Source: Halorubrum californiense DSM 19288
GTDB lineage: Archaea; Halobacteriota; Halobacteria; Halobacteriales; Haloferacaceae
Reading direction: 5' to 3'
Assembly: GCF_000336875.1 (NCBI RefSeq)
Contig: NZ_AOJK01000050.1
Coordinates: 1-64,000 of the forward strand
Length of the DNA: 64,000 nt
Position 1 is the first letter of the stretch; each line of letters opens with the position of its first letter. The position numbers were made by a program, and so were the translations under genes. Positions 62,142 to 64,000 of the stretch are shown here, in pieces. The notes under the pieces were generated by a model. That model worked only from the letters and a program-made list of their open reading frames with translations. It had not been told where the DNA came from and did not search any database.

Positions 62142-63566
62142 TCAGTCGTCGGCCTCGGCCGCGACTTCCTCGTCGTCCGCGGCGGGTTCGGCCGCTTCAC
62201 CCTCGTCGCCGTCCGCTTCCGTCTCGCCGTCGAGCCGCGGGAAGTTCTCGATGGTCGCGTCGCGGAAGGCGGCCTCGTCGAACTCGTAGTCGTCCTCGTC
62301 GAAGAAGCCGAGGACGGTCTCGACGTCTCGCATCGCGTTCTTCAGCGCGGTCGAGGCGCCCGGCGAGGGCGTGATGTTGAACAGGATGCCGTCCTCGACG
62401 ATCTTCGCTTCGCCCATGTCGAGCGCTTTGTTCTCGGTGTCGACGATCTGTGGGCGCACGCCGCCGTACCCCTTCGCGCGGTCGATGTCGTCGACGTCGA
62501 CGCTCGGCACGACCTTCTGGACGTTCGGGAGGAACGCGCGCTTCCCGACCGCGGGGAGGTCGTACACGAGGTTGCGCACGACGTACGGGAAGAGGATCCG
62601 GTCCGAGAGGATGTTGACGTAGCTCAGCACGGATTCCGGGTTGAACCCGAACACGTCGACGAAGTCGCTCACCGTCGAGAGGTGGCCGCGTTCGAGCGCG
62701 GGCACGAGCTTCGCGGTCGGCCCGAAGCGGGTAACGCTCCCGTCGTGGACGTCGGCGTCGCCGTGGACCGCCGCGAACGGGAGCTTCTTCATCTGGAGCG
62801 TGTACACCTTCCCGTTCAGCAGGTCGTCCGCGAGGAAGAAGCTCCCCGCGACCGGCAGCAGCGACATCCCCTCGCCGTACCCCATCTCCTTGGCGAACTG
62901 GAGGCTGTGGGACCCGGCCGCGACGACGACCGCGTCGGCGTCGAACGCGCCGTCGTCGGTCTCGACGCGGAACCCGTCGCCCCGGTCGTCGACGCCCGTA
63001 ACCGCCGTCCCGAGGTGGACGGAGACGCCCTCCTCCTCACGGGCGGCGTCCACGAACGACCTCGCGACCGCGCCGTAGTCGACGACGTAGCCGTCGGGCG
63101 TCTGGAGCGCCTTCAGCTCGGTGTCGGGGTCGCGCCCCTCGACGACCTTCGGCTCCAGCTCGGCGATCTCCTCGCGGCCGATCTCGCGGAGCTTCGGGAA
63201 CAGGTCGCCGAACCCGTTCTCGCGGTAGCGCTCCTCCAGCTTGGCGACCTCCTCGTCGCCGACGCCGAGGACCATCTTGCTCCGCTTGCTGTGCATCTCG
63301 CGGTCGGGGTCCGACCCTTCGAGGTAGCCCGCGAGCAGCTCGGCGCCCTCCTTGACCTCCTCGGCCTTTTCGAGGGTGTAGTTCGTCTCGATGTCCCCGA
63401 AGTGGAGCGTCTGGGAATTGTTCGTCCGGGCGGAGTTGATCGCGGCGATCTCTCGTTCCTTCTCGATCAGCGTGACGTCGTCGACGTCGATGAACTTCGC
63501 GACCGTGTACAGCAGCGACGCCCCGCTAATCCCTCCGCCGATGATTACGAGATCGGTGTCAGACAT
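62142..63566 (-). CDS. mqo: Malate:quinone oxidoreductase-type FAD dehydrogenase
   Basis: 474 aa from the ATG at 63566. DLVIIGGGISGASLLY (FAD fold), INSARTNNSQTLHFGDIETNYT (here in part: NNSQTLHFGDIETNYT), the Mqo signature, and KGYGGVRPQIVD and ITPSPGASTALKNAM near the end all match malate:quinone oxidoreductase. It oxidises malate to oxaloacetate and passes electrons to quinone at the membrane. The C-terminal 50 residues are a strongly acidic haloarchaeal tail. Confidence 0.87.
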   Translation of the reverse strand: MSDTDLVIIGGGISGASLLYTVAKFIDVDDVTLIEKEREIAAINSARTNNSQTLHFGDIETNYTLEKAEEVKEGAELLAGYLEGSDPDREMHSKRSKMVLGVGDEEVAKLEERYRENGFGDLFPKLREIGREEIAELEPKVVEGRDPDTELKALQTPDGYVVDYGAVARSFVDAAREEEGVSVHLGTAVTGVDDRGDGFRVETDDGAFDADAVVVAAGSHSLQFAKEMGYGEGMSLLPVAGSFFLADDLLNGKVYTLQMKKLPFAAVHGDADVHDGSVTRFGPTAKLVPALERGHLSTVSDFVDVFGFNPESVLSYVNILSDRILFPYVVRNLVYDLPAVGKRAFLPNVQKVVPSVDVDDIDRAKGYGGVRPQIVDTENKALDMGEAKIVEDGILFNITPSPGASTALKNAMRDVETVLGFFDEDDYEFDEAAFRDATIENFPRLDGETEADGDEGEAAEPAADDEEVAAEADD

Positions 63567-63746
63567 GCGTGGTGAAAGCTCACCTCGTGCGAGTACCTCC
63601 CCCGTTAACCCTTTTACCATCCTCGGCCGAAATCTCCCGGTAGAGAGCCTACGAACGTCGATTTACAATACAACGATCGTCGAAACTCGGTCGGAGCCGG
63701 GTCTCGGGTCGGTCTCACCGACTCGCCTCGCTGGGCTCGGTCCGGC

Positions 63747-64000
63747 CTACTCGTCCCGCGCGGCCCGGTACCGCTCGCGGATCGCCGCGAACAGTTTCCG
63801 GCCGGTCTCGGTCCGGAGCCGCGGCTCGGTCGTCGCGAAGAACTCGTCGAGGTCGTCGTACTCGCGGAACGCGTCGGGGTCGCCGCGTTCCGGGTCGTAC
63901 CGGTCGTCCCGCTCGTAGGTCACGGCCTGAAGACAGGTGTCGAGCAGGTCGCACTCCTTGGCGAGGACCGCCGCCGGCGAGTCGCGAGCCTCGTACGCCT
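63747..64000 (-). CDS. 3' part of an HD-type hydrolase gene (truncated by the window)
   Basis: 84 codons to the TAG at 63747-63749; the start is beyond 64000. It reads SPAAVLAKECDLLDTCLQAV, then an acidic loop, then EYDDLDEFFATTEP and ends RERYRAARDE. The CDLLDTCLQAVTYE stretch recalls the last Asp-containing helix of YfbR/HDDC2-like HD hydrolases (nucleotide 5'-phosphatases). Only the C-terminus is seen, so the call is tentative. Confidence 0.55.
   Translation of the reverse strand, partial: AYEARDSPAAVLAKECDLLDTCLQAVTYERDDRYDPERGDPDAFREYDDLDEFFATTEPRLRTETGRKLFAAIRERYRAARDE

Overview
The window looks like a chromosomal segment of a haloarchaeon of the Halorubrum/Haloferacales type. It has very high GC, acid-rich proteins, archaeal TATA boxes close to start codons (leaderless style), CetZ, FtsZ2, HalOD1 and archaeal pilin families, and many families restricted to halophilic archaea. 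I recognised no rRNA, tRNA or CRISPR array.

Layout. (1) 1-11.5 kb is an accessory island with visibly lower GC at its left end. It holds a protein ending in a FokI-type nuclease domain, an endonuclease/exonuclease/phosphatase-family enzyme, a winged-helix plus nucleotidyltransferase pair resembling a toxin-antitoxin module, a CBS-pair protein with a HEPN-like RxxxxH motif, an ADP-ribosylglycohydrolase, a degenerate ~69-bp tandem repeat, and two related tyrosine recombinases around a small HhH-GPD mismatch glycosylase. (2) 11.5-31 kb is mostly ordinary chromosome: a pilin, a CPA1 antiporter fused to a TrkA-like module, a second CBS/HEPN-like protein, a TetR regulon with two matching operators, an SDR with an internal 21-bp duplication, a frameshifted membrane protein, CetZ, a Tat-type penicillin acylase, and several conserved haloarchaeal genes. 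(3) 31-42.5 kb has a Dam-type methylase, a small HTH protein, stress proteins, an OFA-type MFS transporter, an aspartoacylase-like deacylase divergent from a RimK ATP-grasp/retropepsin-like fusion, and the tRNA thiolation enzyme NcsA. (4) 42.5-50.3 kb is an unusual biosynthetic neighbourhood: methyltransferase, glycosyltransferase and PTPS-family protein in overlapping reading frames, a sulfatase-like gene broken by an in-frame amber codon, a Gfo/Idh-aldo/keto reductase fusion, a CDP-alcohol phosphatidyltransferase and a BchC-like MDR dehydrogenase. (5) 50.5-58 kb is a cell division and chromosome organisation cluster: FtsZ2, a ribbon-helix-helix protein, an RHH/zinc-ribbon protein, a coiled-coil protein, SMC and ScpA. 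A GTAAGAC box is repeated five times upstream of the RHH-ftsZ2 pair. (6) 58-64 kb has MTA phosphorylase, a YeiH-type exporter, an HD phosphohydrolase, malate:quinone oxidoreductase and the 3' part of another HD-type gene.

The strongest points for follow-up are the two CBS/HEPN-like proteins, the stand-alone FokI-type protein, the GTAAGAC boxes by ftsZ2, the 42.5-50.3 kb pathway with its amber codon, and a GC-rich element found twice in inverted orientation (about 41.0-41.3 and 58.1-58.3 kb), each time just downstream of a gene and in the same orientation relative to it. All function calls rest on motif and family recognition by eye; no database search was run.
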